Source: Micromonospora chalcea
Lineage (GTDB): Bacteria; Actinomycetota; Actinomycetes; Mycobacteriales; Micromonosporaceae
NCBI RefSeq assembly: GCF_002926165.1
Contig: NZ_MAGP01000129.1
Location: forward strand, 1 to 49,484
Direction of reading: 5' to 3'
DNA length: 49,484 bases
In this document: piece after piece, positions 23,066 to 32,140 of the stretch
Numbering within the stretch: position 1 is the stretch's first letter
Layout: the number at the start of each line of letters is the position of its first letter
Position numbers and translations under genes: made by a program
Notes under the pieces: model-generated
What the model saw: the letters and a program-made list of their open reading frames with translations, nothing else
What the model was told of the DNA's origin: nothing
Databases searched by the model: none

Positions 23066-26000
23066 ATGGAGCCGCGGTTCGGCGAGCAGATCATCGGGCG
23101 GGAACACCCCGCGGCGCTGTTGCGCGCCGAGGTGGCCCGGCTGACCGCGGGCCACGGCGGCCTCGCCCTGGTCACCGGCGAGCCGGGCATCGGCAAGACC
23201 ACACTGGTCTCGGCCGCCGCCGACGAGGCCCGCCGAAGCGGCGCGCTCGTGCTCGGCGCCGCGTGCTGGGACTCCGACACCGCCCCCGACTACTGGCCCT
23301 GGGTCCAGGTGCTGCGCCGGCTGGCCCGCTTCGCCGACGACCCGTCCGGCGCCCGCGAAGCGGTCGACGCCGGGCTGGCCGCGCTGCTCGGCGAGCGCCC
23401 CGCCGGAGAGGGCGACGAAGCGGGGGACGACGGCGACGAGGCGGGGGACGGCGGCCGGGCCGAGTTCGACAGGCACGACGCGGTGACCGCGGCGCTCGTC
23501 GCCGTCGCGCAGCACCGGCCGGTCGTGGTGGTCCTCGACGACCTGCACTGGGCCGACCCGGCGTCGGTCCGGCTGCTCCAGTTCGTCACCCGGCACACCT
23601 GGTTCGAGCGGCTGCTGTTCGTCGGCACCTACCGGGACGCCGAGGTCGAGTCCGGCGAGCATCCGCTGCGCCCGTTGCTGGTGCCGCTGAGCGCGAAGGC
23701 CACCACGGTCACGCTCACCGGCCTCGGCCGGGACGACGTGGCCGCCCTGATGACCCGCACCGCCGGCCGCGAGCCGGGCGCCGATCTGGTCGCCGAGGTG
23801 CACCGGCGCACCGGCGGGAACCCGTTCTTCGTCGAGCAGACCGCCCGGCTCTGGCACACCGACGGCCTGACCGACACCATCGCGCCCGGCGTCCGGGAGG
23901 TGGTGCGCCGCCGGCTCGCCCAGTTGACCGCCCCGGTCGTCGAGGCGCTCACCGTCGCCGCGGTGCTCGGCCACGAGTTCGACAGGGGGACGGTGGCGGC
24001 CTGCGTACCCGCTCCGGTCGCCCAGGTCGACCGCATGCTCGGCCGCGCCGCCGCGGCCCGGCTGGTGCTGCCCCGGGGCGGCGGGCGGTTCGTCTTCGTG
24101 CACGACCTGGTCCGCGAGACGCTCTACGACGGGCTCGCCGCGGACGCGCGGCGGGCCCGGCACGCGGGCGTCGTCCGCGCCGTGGACAGGTCCGACGCGC
24201 TCGCCGGCGCGCTCAGCCCCGCCCACCTGGCCCGGCACGCGTGGCTGGCCGGCGCCGAGCTGGACCCGGTACGCGCCGGTGAGCTGCTGGTCACAGCCGC
24301 CCGGGACGCGGCCGGCCGGCTCGCCGTGGACGAGTCGGTCCGGCACTACCGGCGGGCGCTCGATCTTCCCGGTGAGCCCGTCCCGCGGGTCCGGCTGCTG
24401 CTGGAACTGGCCGGGCTGCTGCACCACATCGGCCCGGCCGAGGAGGTCGAGCGGCTGCTGACCGAGGCCGCCGCGCTGGCCCGGCAGGCCGACGACCCCG
24501 GCGTGCTGACCCGGGTGGCGCTCACCGCGCACCGGCGGCACTCGGCCACCCGCCGCCGGCTCGACGCCGACGACCTGGTCCGCGAGGCGTACCGGCGGTT
24601 GATCGGCGAGCCGGATCCGGCGCGGTCGGTGCGCAGCCTGGTCACCGACCTGATCACCGCCACCGAGACGCTCGCGAGGCACGGCAGCGACGACGAGGCG
24701 CTCACGTTCAGCCTGTGGGCCCGCCACGACACCACCTGGGGCCTCGGGACCGCCGAGGAGCGAGCCCAGGTGACCGCCGAGATCCGGGAGGTGGCCCGCC
24801 GCGGCGGCGACCGGGAGACCGAGCTGTGGGCCACCGCGCTGCGCTGGGTCGCGCTGCTGGAACTGGGCGACCCGGGATACCGCCGGGAGCTGGCCTCGTT
24901 CGTGGCCGGCGCCCGGCAGGGCGAGGTTCCCCGGCAGCGGATGGCGGCCACCATGGACAGCGGCATCATCGCCGCGTTCCGGGGCGACCTCGCCACCGCC
25001 GAGGAGTGCTTCGCCGAGGTGGAGAGCCACCCCGAGCCGGAACACTCCGACCACGCCTTCATGACGCACCACATCCGCTGGTCGGTGCTGCTTCTCTACG
25101 GCCGCGTCGCCGAGGCCGAGGCCCTGCTCGACAAGGTGGGCGCCGGCCACCCGGCCGCCGAGCTGCTCCGGGCGATCACCGCCGCCGAACGCGGCGACCC
25201 GGCCGCCGTACGCGGGCTCACCGCCGGGATCGAGGCCGCCGGCGCCACGTACCCCCGGTCGGTGTCGCCGCTGTGGCTGCGGCTGCGGGCCCAGGCGGCG
25301 GCAGTGGACGGCGACCCGGGCCGGTGCGCCGAGACGCGGGCGGCGCTGGCGCCGCACCGGGGACGGTGGATGGCCGCGCTGTTCGGCTGCGACATCGCCG
25401 GCCCGGTCGACCTGTGGCTGGCCGCGGTGGACGCGGCCGACGGCCGGTGGGACGACGCGGTCGCCGGTTACACGGCGGCCCGGGACGCCGCCGACCGGCT
25501 GGGCGCCCGCCCGTGGTCGGTGCTGGCCCGGGCCGGGCTGGTGGCCGCGCTGACCGGGCGCGACGGGCCGGGCGACGCGGCCGAGGCGCGGCGGCTGCGC
25601 GCCGCGACGGCGGCCGAGGCGCGGGCGCTGGGCATGAGACAGGTGCCCGGCCGGATGGCCGCCGCCCGGGCGGATGCCCCGGCGGTGGCGGTCTCTCCGC
25701 TGGCCGCTGTTCGCCCGGCGGTGTCCGCTCCGCCGGAGTTCCGCCCGGACGGGCCGGTGTGGCGCCTCGGGTACGGCGGTGTGGTGGTGCACCTACCCGA
25801 CGCCAAAGGGCTGCACGACCTGCGGCTGCTGTTGAGCCGGCCCGGCACCGACGTGCCCGCCGTCGAGCTGCTCGACCCGGCCGCCGGCCCGGAACTTGTC
25901 GCGGCCCGCCGCCTCGGCGCCGACCCGGTGCTGGACGACGAGGCGAAGGCCCGCTACCGCCGGCATCTGCGCCGGCTCGACGACGAGATCGACCGGGCCG

Positions 26001-26275
26001 CCGTACGCCACGACGAGCGGCGGCTGTCCGCGCTGGACGCCGAGCGGGCCGCGCTGCTCGACCAGTTGCGGACCGCCGCCGGGCTGGCCGGGCGCAGCCG
26101 CCGCCTCGGTGACCAGGCCGAACGGGCACGCAAGGCGGTGACCGGGCGGATCCGGGACACGCTGCGGCGCATCGGCCAGCGGCATCCGGCGCTCGCCGCC
26201 CATCTGCGCGAGTCCGTCACCACCGGCGGCACCTGCCGCTACCTGCCGCCCGAACCGGTGTCCTGGCGGCTCTGA
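23066..26275 (+). CDS. Large STAND/AAA-type ATPase regulator without LuxR HTH
   Basis: This 1069-residue protein starts with a P-loop ATPase (GREHPAALLRAE, Walker A GEPGIGKTT at 38-46, Walker B VVVVLDDLHWAD near 153-164), as in LuxR-family LAL regulators. A long helical TPR-like region follows. LAL proteins end in a LuxR helix-turn-helix; this one instead ends in a ~170-residue domain (WRLGYGGVVVHLPDAKGLHD, then DDEAKARYRRHLRRLDDEID, KAVTGRIRDTLRRIGQRHP). I recall similar C-termini in other actinobacterial ATPases, but its function is unknown. It may bind DNA or a partner. GGGAGGTC before the ATG and TAGCGT at 23051-23056 suggest a short leader. Confidence 0.82.
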   Translation: MEPRFGEQIIGREHPAALLRAEVARLTAGHGGLALVTGEPGIGKTTLVSAAADEARRSGALVLGAACWDSDTAPDYWPWVQVLRRLARFADDPSGAREAVDAGLAALLGERPAGEGDEAGDDGDEAGDGGRAEFDRHDAVTAALVAVAQHRPVVVVLDDLHWADPASVRLLQFVTRHTWFERLLFVGTYRDAEVESGEHPLRPLLVPLSAKATTVTLTGLGRDDVAALMTRTAGREPGADLVAEVHRRTGGNPFFVEQTARLWHTDGLTDTIAPGVREVVRRRLAQLTAPVVEALTVAAVLGHEFDRGTVAACVPAPVAQVDRMLGRAAAARLVLPRGGGRFVFVHDLVRETLYDGLAADARRARHAGVVRAVDRSDALAGALSPAHLARHAWLAGAELDPVRAGELLVTAARDAAGRLAVDESVRHYRRALDLPGEPVPRVRLLLELAGLLHHIGPAEEVERLLTEAAALARQADDPGVLTRVALTAHRRHSATRRRLDADDLVREAYRRLIGEPDPARSVRSLVTDLITATETLARHGSDDEALTFSLWARHDTTWGLGTAEERAQVTAEIREVARRGGDRETELWATALRWVALLELGDPGYRRELASFVAGARQGEVPRQRMAATMDSGIIAAFRGDLATAEECFAEVESHPEPEHSDHAFMTHHIRWSVLLLYGRVAEAEALLDKVGAGHPAAELLRAITAAERGDPAAVRGLTAGIEAAGATYPRSVSPLWLRLRAQAAAVDGDPGRCAETRAALAPHRGRWMAALFGCDIAGPVDLWLAAVDAADGRWDDAVAGYTAARDAADRLGARPWSVLARAGLVAALTGRDGPGDAAEARRLRAATAAEARALGMRQVPGRMAAARADAPAVAVSPLAAVRPAVSAPPEFRPDGPVWRLGYGGVVVHLPDAKGLHDLRLLLSRPGTDVPAVELLDPAAGPELVAARRLGADPVLDDEAKARYRRHLRRLDDEIDRAAVRHDERRLSALDAERAALLDQLRTAAGLAGRSRRLGDQAERARKAVTGRIRDTLRRIGQRHPALAAHLRESVTTGGTCRYLPPEPVSWRL

Positions 26276-26285
26276 CCTGCCGTAC

Positions 26286-26320
26286 GCCGGGGTGGCGGGT
26301 TCGGGTCCCGCCACCCCGGC
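26286..26320. terminator. Strong bidirectional hairpin terminator
   Basis: GCCGGGGTGGCGGG (26286-26299) pairs perfectly over 14 bp with CCCGCCACCCCGGC (26307-26320) across a 7-nt loop. It lies between the convergent ATPase gene and the ABC permease gene and can serve both. Confidence 0.8.
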
Positions 26321-26326
26321 GGGCGG

Positions 26327-27181
26327 TCAGTGGCGGTTGTAGCGGTACATGGTCAGCGTGCCGAAGACGACCACGAAACCGGCGCTCCAGAGCAGCAACC
26401 ACATCGTGTTCGGGCCGTCCATCGAGCCGGCCATGGCCGCGCGGACCGCGCCGACCAGGTGGGTGATCGGGTTGACCTTGACGAACGCCTGCAGCCAACC
26501 GGGCATGGTGGACGGTTCCACGAACACGTTGCTGAGGAACGTCAGCGGGAACAGCACCATCATGCTGACCCCCATCACCGACTTCTCGCTGCGCAGCACC
26601 AGGCCGAAGAACGTCCAGACCCAGGAGAACGCGAACGAGAAGACCACGAGCAGCCCGATCCCGGCCAGCACCCCGAGCAGCCCGCCGTCGGGGCGGAAGC
26701 CGAGCACCAGCCCGACCGAGAGGATGACCACCGCGGCGAGCACGTAGCGCAGCACGTCCCCGAAGATCATCCCGACCAGCGCGGCCGGCCGCCAGACCGG
26801 CAGCGTACGGATCCGGTCGAAGACACCCTTCTCGATGTCGTTGTTCAGCCCCACACCGGTGTACATGGTGATCATCACGACGCTCGTGACCATGATGCCG
26901 GGCAGGAAGAACTGCAGGTACGCACGCGGGCTGTCGGCGAGCGCGCCACCGAACAGGTACGTGAACATCAGCACCATGATGATCGGGAACGCGGTCACGT
27001 CGAACAGCTGCTCCGGCACGTGCTTGATCTTCAGCAGGGCCCGCCAGCCGAACGTCAGCGACGCGGCGAGCGGACTCGGCCGGGCCGGCCGTTCCGCCGG
27101 GGCGAGCACCGTGGCGAGCGCCTCGGCGGACGGGACGTAGACGGACGGCGCGCGCCCGGTGGTGATCGCGGTGTCGCTCAT
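26327..27181 (-). CDS. ABC-2 type exporter permease (DrrB-like)
   Basis: This 284-residue protein has about six membrane helices in the ABC-2 pattern, including FPIIMVLMFTYLFGGALA, FFLPGIMVTSVVMITMY and VSMMVLFPLTFLSNVFVEP. The signature KGVFDRIRTLPV before a membrane helix and SNVFVEPSTMPGWLQAFVKV near the end are typical of DrrB-type antibiotic exporters. It pairs with the overlapping ATPase gene at 27178-28191 (ATGA overlap). Together they probably export a hydrophobic small molecule such as an antibiotic; substrate unknown. Confidence 0.9.
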   Translation of the reverse strand: MSDTAITTGRAPSVYVPSAEALATVLAPAERPARPSPLAASLTFGWRALLKIKHVPEQLFDVTAFPIIMVLMFTYLFGGALADSPRAYLQFFLPGIMVTSVVMITMYTGVGLNNDIEKGVFDRIRTLPVWRPAALVGMIFGDVLRYVLAAVVILSVGLVLGFRPDGGLLGVLAGIGLLVVFSFAFSWVWTFFGLVLRSEKSVMGVSMMVLFPLTFLSNVFVEPSTMPGWLQAFVKVNPITHLVGAVRAAMAGSMDGPNTMWLLLWSAGFVVVFGTLTMYRYNRH

Positions 27182-28191
27182 CGCGCCGCCTCCAGCTCGT
27201 CGTCCCGCTCGTCCGCCGGGACGGCCGGGTGGTCGGTCAGGGCCAGGAAGACCTCGTCCAGGCTGGGCTGGCCGAGGGAGAAGTCGTCCACCACGATGCC
27301 GGCGCCGGCCAGCTCACCGAGCGCGCGGGCGGCCTGCGCGCTCGCCTCCAGGTCGGTGCCGTCCTCGCCGACCCGGGCGGTCAGCGCCACCGGGTCCGTG
27401 TCGAGCTGCACCGGTACGCCCAGCGCCGCCCGCAGCACCTTCTCGGCCTGGGGCCGCTGCCCCGGATCGCGCAGCCGGATGTGGACGCTGCCGGATCCGA
27501 CCGACGACTTCAACTCGCCCGGGGTGCCCTCCGCGATCACCCGGCCGTGGTCGACGACCGCGATCCGCCCGGCGAGCTGGTCCGCCTCGTCCAGGTACTG
27601 CGTGGTCAGCAGCACTGTGGTGCCGTACGCCACCACCGCCCGCACGATCGCCCACACCTGGTTGCGGCTGCGCGGGTCCAGCCCGGTGGTCGGCTCGTCC
27701 AGGAACAGCAGATCCGGGGTGTTGAGGATGCTCGCGGCGATGTCGATGCGCCGCCGCATCCCGCCGGAGTACTTCTTCACCTGCCGCCCGGCGGCCTCGG
27801 CCAGCCCGAAGGCGGCGAGCAGCTGGTCGGCGCGGTCCCGGGCGCCCGCCCGGCTCAGCCCGAGCAGCCGCGCCAGCAGAATCAGGTTCTCCGCACCGGT
27901 CAGGTCCTCGTCCAGCGAGGCGTACTGGCCGGTCAGGCTCACCCGGGAGCGGACCGCGTCGGCGTCGCGCACGACGTCGTGGCCGAAGACCCGCGCGGTG
28001 CCGCCGTCCGGGCGCAGCAGCGTCGCCAGCACCCGTACGGCTGTGGTCTTGCCGGCGCCGTTGGGGCCCAGCACCCCGTACACGGTGCCGGCGGGGACCC
28101 GCAGGTCCAGCCCGTCGAGCGCCCGCGTCGTACCGAAGGACCGGACCAGGCCCTCGGCCTCGACGGCCAGGCCGGTGTTCCGGTTACTCAT
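27178..28191 (-). CDS. ABC exporter ATPase (DrrA-like)
   Basis: This 337-residue ATPase shows Walker A GPNGAGKTT near 43-51, signature YSGGMRRRIDIA, Walker B LLFLDEPTTGLD and the switch region LLTTQYLDEAD. Gln replaces the usual H-loop His, as in DrrA daunorubicin exporters. A ~100-residue C-terminal domain (GELKSSVGSGSVHIRLRDPG, LGQPSLDEVFLALT) is also DrrA-like. The ATG at 28191 has AGAGAGGT ~8 nt upstream. A perfect palindrome lies ~125 bp upstream in the divergent gap and may control it. Confidence 0.92.
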   Translation of the reverse strand: MSNRNTGLAVEAEGLVRSFGTTRALDGLDLRVPAGTVYGVLGPNGAGKTTAVRVLATLLRPDGGTARVFGHDVVRDADAVRSRVSLTGQYASLDEDLTGAENLILLARLLGLSRAGARDRADQLLAAFGLAEAAGRQVKKYSGGMRRRIDIAASILNTPDLLFLDEPTTGLDPRSRNQVWAIVRAVVAYGTTVLLTTQYLDEADQLAGRIAVVDHGRVIAEGTPGELKSSVGSGSVHIRLRDPGQRPQAEKVLRAALGVPVQLDTDPVALTARVGEDGTDLEASAQAARALGELAGAGIVVDDFSLGQPSLDEVFLALTDHPAVPADERDDELEAAR

Positions 28192-28544
28192 GGATTGCTA
28201 CCTCTCTCGTCGGTGTCTCGACAGGCGTACGGCGTGCCGCCGGACCGATCGCCTGTTTCAACGAGGCCGGGGAGCTGTGGTGTTGTGCCGGCCTCACCCC
28301 TTCGGCGCCAGACGGTCCGCCAGATCCGATCTGGCGGTCGCGATTCCCGGCCGACGGCGGCCCGGTACGGGAGAAAGACGGGGTTATGACCGTTCCCGCA
28401 GCAGTCCGCCGGATGACCGGTCGCGGACAGTGCGCGATCGATCGTCCGCCATATGCTGCGCCGGCATCCGACGCACGGGGGGCGTGTCCTGGTTGTGGTG
28501 ACGCGGACGCCTCTTGAGCGCATTGAAACCGAGAGGGGTCCACC
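28192..28544. other. Divergent intergenic region with no gene
   Basis: The 353-bp gap separates the minus-strand exporter operon from the plus-strand secreted-protein gene. No credible reading frame is seen. It contains a perfect 21-bp dyad (28317-28337) and a GCGGAC...GTCCGC pair near 28425-28451. The plus-strand gene has a GAGAGGGG ribosome site at its end. Confidence 0.5.
28317..28337. promoter_or_regulatory. Perfect 21-bp dyad, probable operator
   Basis: CCGCCAGATC (28317-28326) and GATCTGGCGG (28328-28337) are perfect 10-bp arms around one central base. The size and symmetry fit a TetR- or MarR-type dimer site. It lies ~125 bp from the exporter start and ~207 bp from the secreted-protein start. 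No regulator gene is adjacent, so the binding protein must be encoded elsewhere. Confidence 0.55.
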
Positions 28545-30086
28545 GTGTCCATCGTCCGAAGAGTGCTCGGCGCACTCGCCGTGGCGGCCCTGGCCGTCAC
28601 CGCCGCACCCACCGCCGCCGGTGCGGCGGCTGATCCGGCAGGCTTGCTCCACCTGACCGTCACCGGGACCGACGGCAGCCCGGCCGCCGGTAACGTCGCC
28701 GTGACCGCAGCCGACAGCAGCTACGACAAGGACCTGCTGCCGCTGGACGAGTCCGGGCAGCTCAGCGTGGAGGTGCCGGCCGGCGACTACAAGATCGCCG
28801 TCACCCCGGTGTACAGCGACGGCCAGGACGACGAGGTGCTCCGGCAGTGGGTGCCGGGCCGGACCAGCTGGGCGCAGGCCGGAACGGTCCGGGTGTCCGC
28901 GGGGGACACGACGGAGGTCTCCGAGCGCCTGCTCGTGCCCAGCGGGTCGACCCTGCGGGCGCGCGACGCGGTCACCGGCGCCGCCGTCGACGGGCTGTGC
29001 GTGTTCCTCGACCCCCGGCGCAATCCGTGCGGCGACACCCGGGTGACCGTCCCGCCGCTGATCCCCGGCCCGCAGGAGGTGTGGGTCTACACCCGGGACG
29101 ACACCCACCTGCCCCGCTACGCCACGGTGAACGTCCTCGCCGCCGGCAGCGGCACCGCCGTGGTCGTCCTGACCCCGGCCGCGAACGTGGTCTCCCGGGT
29201 GGTCGACGCGGCGACCGGCGCACCAGTCGCCGGGGCCTGTGTGACGCCGGCGCCCGCCGGCACCGGCGAGCTGCCCGCCAACCCGGGACGGTACTGCTCC
29301 GACGCCTCCGGGAACGTCCGCGTCGGCCTGATCACGGCCGGCTCCTGGAACCTGTTCGTCCGCCCCGCCGGCGGATCGGCGTACGGCGCGCAGTGGGTCG
29401 GCGCGACCGGCGGCACCGGTGACGCGAAGCAGGCCCGGGTGGTCGCCCTCCGGGCCGGGCAGACGGTCACCGTGCCGCCGATCCGGCTCGACCGCGCCGG
29501 TGTCGTCACCGGCACCGTGACCAGCGCGGCCACCGGCAGGCCGGCGACCTCCGGCACCGTGACGCTCGCGCCCGAGACGGGCGACTTCCCGGATTGGGGA
29601 GTGGAGCTGGACGCGCAGGGCCGCTACCGCATCGACTGGCTCGGCCCGTACGCGTGGCCGCTGCTGTTCACCACCGCCGACAACGCCACCCAGTGGTCCG
29701 GTGGGTTCGCCCTGCGGGGCAAGGCCGTGCCGGTCACGGTCCGGGCCGGCGCCACCACCGTCTACGACCTCGCCGTGCGGCGAGGCGTCCTGGTCACCGG
29801 CCGGCTCGTCGACCCGGAGGGCCGCCCGGTGGTCGCCGAGCTGACGGTGCGCAACGCGCGTACCCGTGAGGTCATCGGCCGGACGGCCGACCGCGACGGC
29901 GAGTACGCGCTGCGCGTACTCGGCCCCCAGCCGGTCACCGTGGCCTGGCTCTGGACGCCGCCGTTCGTCAGCTACACCGGCTGGTACGACGGCGCGGCCC
30001 GCCCGGCCGACGCCACCGAGGTGACCCTGCCCGGCACCGGCACCCTGCGGCTCGACGTCGCTGTCGACCGGTACCCGGCCGGCTGA
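28545..30086 (+). CDS. Secreted protein with repeated carboxypeptidase-regulatory-like domains
   Basis: This 513-residue protein has an N-terminal Sec signal (VRRVLGALAVAALAVTAAPT, cleavage near AGAAA). The mature part is built of several beta-sandwich segments with the pattern L-x-V-T-x-x-D-G-x-P/A followed by LD..GxF..-like strands. Examples are LTVTGTDGSPAAGNVAVTAA, VVDAATGAPVAGACV, VTSAATGRPATSGTVTL and LVDPEGRPVVAELTVRN. These resemble CarboxypepD_reg-like or Cna-B-like modules that fold as carbohydrate- or peptide-binding scaffolds. Two Cys pairs are present. No catalytic motif is seen and there is no sortase signal. GTG with GAGAGGGG upstream supports the start. Role unknown, probably extracellular adhesion or binding. 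Confidence 0.75.
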   Translation: MSIVRRVLGALAVAALAVTAAPTAAGAAADPAGLLHLTVTGTDGSPAAGNVAVTAADSSYDKDLLPLDESGQLSVEVPAGDYKIAVTPVYSDGQDDEVLRQWVPGRTSWAQAGTVRVSAGDTTEVSERLLVPSGSTLRARDAVTGAAVDGLCVFLDPRRNPCGDTRVTVPPLIPGPQEVWVYTRDDTHLPRYATVNVLAAGSGTAVVVLTPAANVVSRVVDAATGAPVAGACVTPAPAGTGELPANPGRYCSDASGNVRVGLITAGSWNLFVRPAGGSAYGAQWVGATGGTGDAKQARVVALRAGQTVTVPPIRLDRAGVVTGTVTSAATGRPATSGTVTLAPETGDFPDWGVELDAQGRYRIDWLGPYAWPLLFTTADNATQWSGGFALRGKAVPVTVRAGATTVYDLAVRRGVLVTGRLVDPEGRPVVAELTVRNARTREVIGRTADRDGEYALRVLGPQPVTVAWLWTPPFVSYTGWYDGAARPADATEVTLPGTGTLRLDVAVDRYPAG

Positions 30087-30097
30087 GCGACACGATC

Positions 30098-30131
30098 CGG
30101 TCGATCGGCACGAGCGGTCGATCGGCACGAG
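30098..30131. repeat. Perfect 17-bp tandem duplication
   Basis: CGGTCGATCGGCACGAG occurs twice in tandem (30098-30114 and 30115-30131) just after the secreted-protein stop and runs directly into the terminator stem. It is probably a recent local duplication. Confidence 0.85.
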
Positions 30132-30156
30132 CCGGGTGGCGAGTGAGCCACCCGGC
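30131..30156. terminator. Bidirectional hairpin terminator
   Basis: GCCGGGTGGC (30131-30140) pairs perfectly with GCCACCCGGC (30147-30156) over a 6-nt loop, between the convergent secreted-protein and aldo/keto reductase genes. Confidence 0.7.
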
Positions 30157-30166
30157 CCGGCGCCGG

Positions 30167-31150
30167 TCAGCGCGCCGAGTCCAGCCGGGTCCGCTGCTCC
30201 GGGGTCAGCTCCAGGTCGACAGCGCCCAGGCTCTCCTCCAGCTGCGCCACCGAGGAGAAGCCGACGAGCGGGATCGACGGGATGTCGCCGCCCATCAGCC
30301 AGGCCAGCACCACCTGGTTGACGGTGGCCCCGGTCTCGGCGGCCACCGCCCGCAACGCCTCCAGCCGGGCCGGGGTGGCGGGCACCGCGTACTCCTCGCC
30401 GAGCCGTTCCGGCCGGACGTACGCGCCCTTGAGCAGCGGCGAGTACGCCACCAGCGTGAGCTGCGGCTCGGCCCGCAGATAGCTGAGCAGGTCCGGGCCC
30501 ACCCAGACGACGTCCCCGTCCCGGTCCAGCTCGCTCGGCACGTCGAGCCGCCGGGGCAGATAGCTGCGGTGGTACTGCAGTACCTCGTACCCGGGCAACC
30601 CGGCCGCGGCGGCGAGCGCCCGCGCCCGCTCCACCCGCCAGGCGCGGTGGTTGCTGGCGCCCAGCAGCCCGACGGTGCCCTCCGCGACCAGCTCGGCGAA
30701 GCCCTCCACGGTCTCCCGCAGCGCGACCGTGTGGTCCTCGATGTGGGCGTAGAGCAGGTCGATGCGGTCGAGCCCGAGCCGCTCCCGGCTGCGTTCGGCG
30801 GACTCGCGGATCACCTTCGCCGACAGCCCTTCGGGGTTGTCCACGTAGCTGGTGCCAGGGGCGAGCGGCCGGGCACCGAGCTTCGTGGCGATGACCACCT
30901 CGTCGCCGACCCCGCGGCTGCGCCGCCAGCGGCCGAGCAGTTCCTCGCTCTCGCCACCCTGGCCCCCGTTCTGCCAGAAGGCATAGTTGTCCGAGGTGTC
31001 GATGAACGTGCCGCCGGCCTCCACGTAGCGGTCGAGGATGGCGAACGAGGTGGCCTCGTCGGTGGCGGTGCCGAAGAGCATCGCGCCGAGGCTGAGCACG
31101 CTGACCTTGCGGCGCGTCGCAGGGTCGGTGCCGATGGTGCGGTAGCGCAT
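30167..31150 (-). CDS. Aldo/keto reductase (YajO/Tas-like)
   Basis: This 327-residue TIM-barrel oxidoreductase starts at the ATG at 31150 with GGAGGAAATCC upstream; a further upstream codon would lack a ribosome site. The catalytic tetrad is visible: Asp and Tyr in FIDTSDNYAFW, Lys in VVIATKLGA and His in LLYAHIEDHT. The NADPH-binding end includes IPLVGFSSVAQLEESLGAV. It reduces an aldehyde or ketone with NADPH; substrate unknown. Its stop faces the terminator at 30131-30156. Confidence 0.9.
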   Translation of the reverse strand: MRYRTIGTDPATRRKVSVLSLGAMLFGTATDEATSFAILDRYVEAGGTFIDTSDNYAFWQNGGQGGESEELLGRWRRSRGVGDEVVIATKLGARPLAPGTSYVDNPEGLSAKVIRESAERSRERLGLDRIDLLYAHIEDHTVALRETVEGFAELVAEGTVGLLGASNHRAWRVERARALAAAAGLPGYEVLQYHRSYLPRRLDVPSELDRDGDVVWVGPDLLSYLRAEPQLTLVAYSPLLKGAYVRPERLGEEYAVPATPARLEALRAVAAETGATVNQVVLAWLMGGDIPSIPLVGFSSVAQLEESLGAVDLELTPEQRTRLDSAR

Positions 31151-31216
31151 GGATTTCCTCCCCGTCGGAGCTTTGCCGGTCACCCTGCCCCTTCGAGTGC
31201 GCGCGAAGTCAAACGT

Positions 31217-31246
31217 CGAAGGGCCCCGGTTCCCCGGGGCCCTTCG
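31217..31246 (-). terminator. Strong hairpin terminator of the second aldo/keto reductase
   Basis: CGAAGGGCCCCGG (31217-31229) pairs perfectly over 13 bp with CCGGGGCCCTTCG (31234-31246) across a TTCC loop. It starts ~12 nt after the stop of the 31259-32113 gene. Confidence 0.8.
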
Positions 31247-31258
31247 GTGTGCGGCGGT

Positions 31259-32113
31259 TCAGCTCGGGATGTAGTCGAACTCGTCCGGGTTCGGGCCCGT
31301 CCGGCCGTCCTCGCCCCGGTCCAGCGAGGTGAGCCGCTCCATCGCGGTGTCGTCGAGCGTGAAGTCGAAGATCGCGAAGTTCTCCTCGATCCGCTTCGGG
31401 GTGGTCGACTTCGGGAAGACGATGTCGCCGCGCTGCACGTGCCAGCGCAGCACCACCTGGGCCGGGGTCCGGCCGACCTGCTCGGCCACGTCGACGACCG
31501 TCGGGTCGTCGAGCACCGCGCCCTGAGCGATCGGCGACCACGCCTCGGTGAGGATGCCGTGCGCCTTGTCGTACGCCCGCACCTCCTCGTTGCCGAGGTA
31601 GGGGTGCGCCTCGATCTGGTTGACCGCCGGCACCACGTCCGCCTCGGCGGCCAGCCGCTCCAGGTGCGCGACCTGGAAGTTGGACACGCCGATCGACCGG
31701 ACCGTGCCCGCGTCACGCAGTTCCTCCAGCACCTTCCAGGTGGAGACGAAGTCGCCGTCGTAGCGGGTGGGCAGCGGCCAGTGGATCAGGAACAGGTCGA
31801 GGTAGTCGAACTTTAGTTCCCGCAGCGTCTGCTCGAACGCCTTGCGGGCGTCGTCCGGGCGGTGGAAGCCGTTGTTCAGCTTGCTGGTCACGAAGACCTC
31901 GCCGCGGTCCAGCCCGGAGGCGCGCAGCGCCTGACCCACCTCGGCCTCGTTGCCGTACATCTGGGCGGTGTCGATGTGCCGGTAGCCGATCTCCAGCGCG
32001 GTGCCGACCGCCCGGGCGGTGTCCTTCGGTTCGATCTGGAACACGCCGAAGCCGAGCTGTGGGATGGAGTTTCCGTCGTTGAGCGCGATGTCCGGAACGC
32101 TGTTGGGGGCCAT
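31259..32113 (-). CDS. Aldo/keto reductase (2,5-diketo-gluconate reductase-like)
   Basis: This 284-residue enzyme carries the classical AKR signatures: GFGVFQIEPKDTARAVGTAL, GYRHIDTAQMYGNEAEVG (Asp/Tyr), FVTSKLNNGFH (Lys), LFLIHWPLP (His), SIGVSNFQVAHLERL and the cofactor motif IVFPKSTTPKRIEENF. This pattern is the DkgA/AKR5-like subfamily. The ATG at 32113 has GGAGATGAG upstream, so the longer in-frame start is rejected. It is a different subfamily from the reductase at 30167-31150 and has its own terminator, so the two are not a recent duplication. Confidence 0.93.
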   Translation of the reverse strand: MAPNSVPDIALNDGNSIPQLGFGVFQIEPKDTARAVGTALEIGYRHIDTAQMYGNEAEVGQALRASGLDRGEVFVTSKLNNGFHRPDDARKAFEQTLRELKFDYLDLFLIHWPLPTRYDGDFVSTWKVLEELRDAGTVRSIGVSNFQVAHLERLAAEADVVPAVNQIEAHPYLGNEEVRAYDKAHGILTEAWSPIAQGAVLDDPTVVDVAEQVGRTPAQVVLRWHVQRGDIVFPKSTTPKRIEENFAIFDFTLDDTAMERLTSLDRGEDGRTGPNPDEFDYIPS

Positions 32114-32140
32114 GAAGAGTCTCATCTCCGATCGTGCGGT

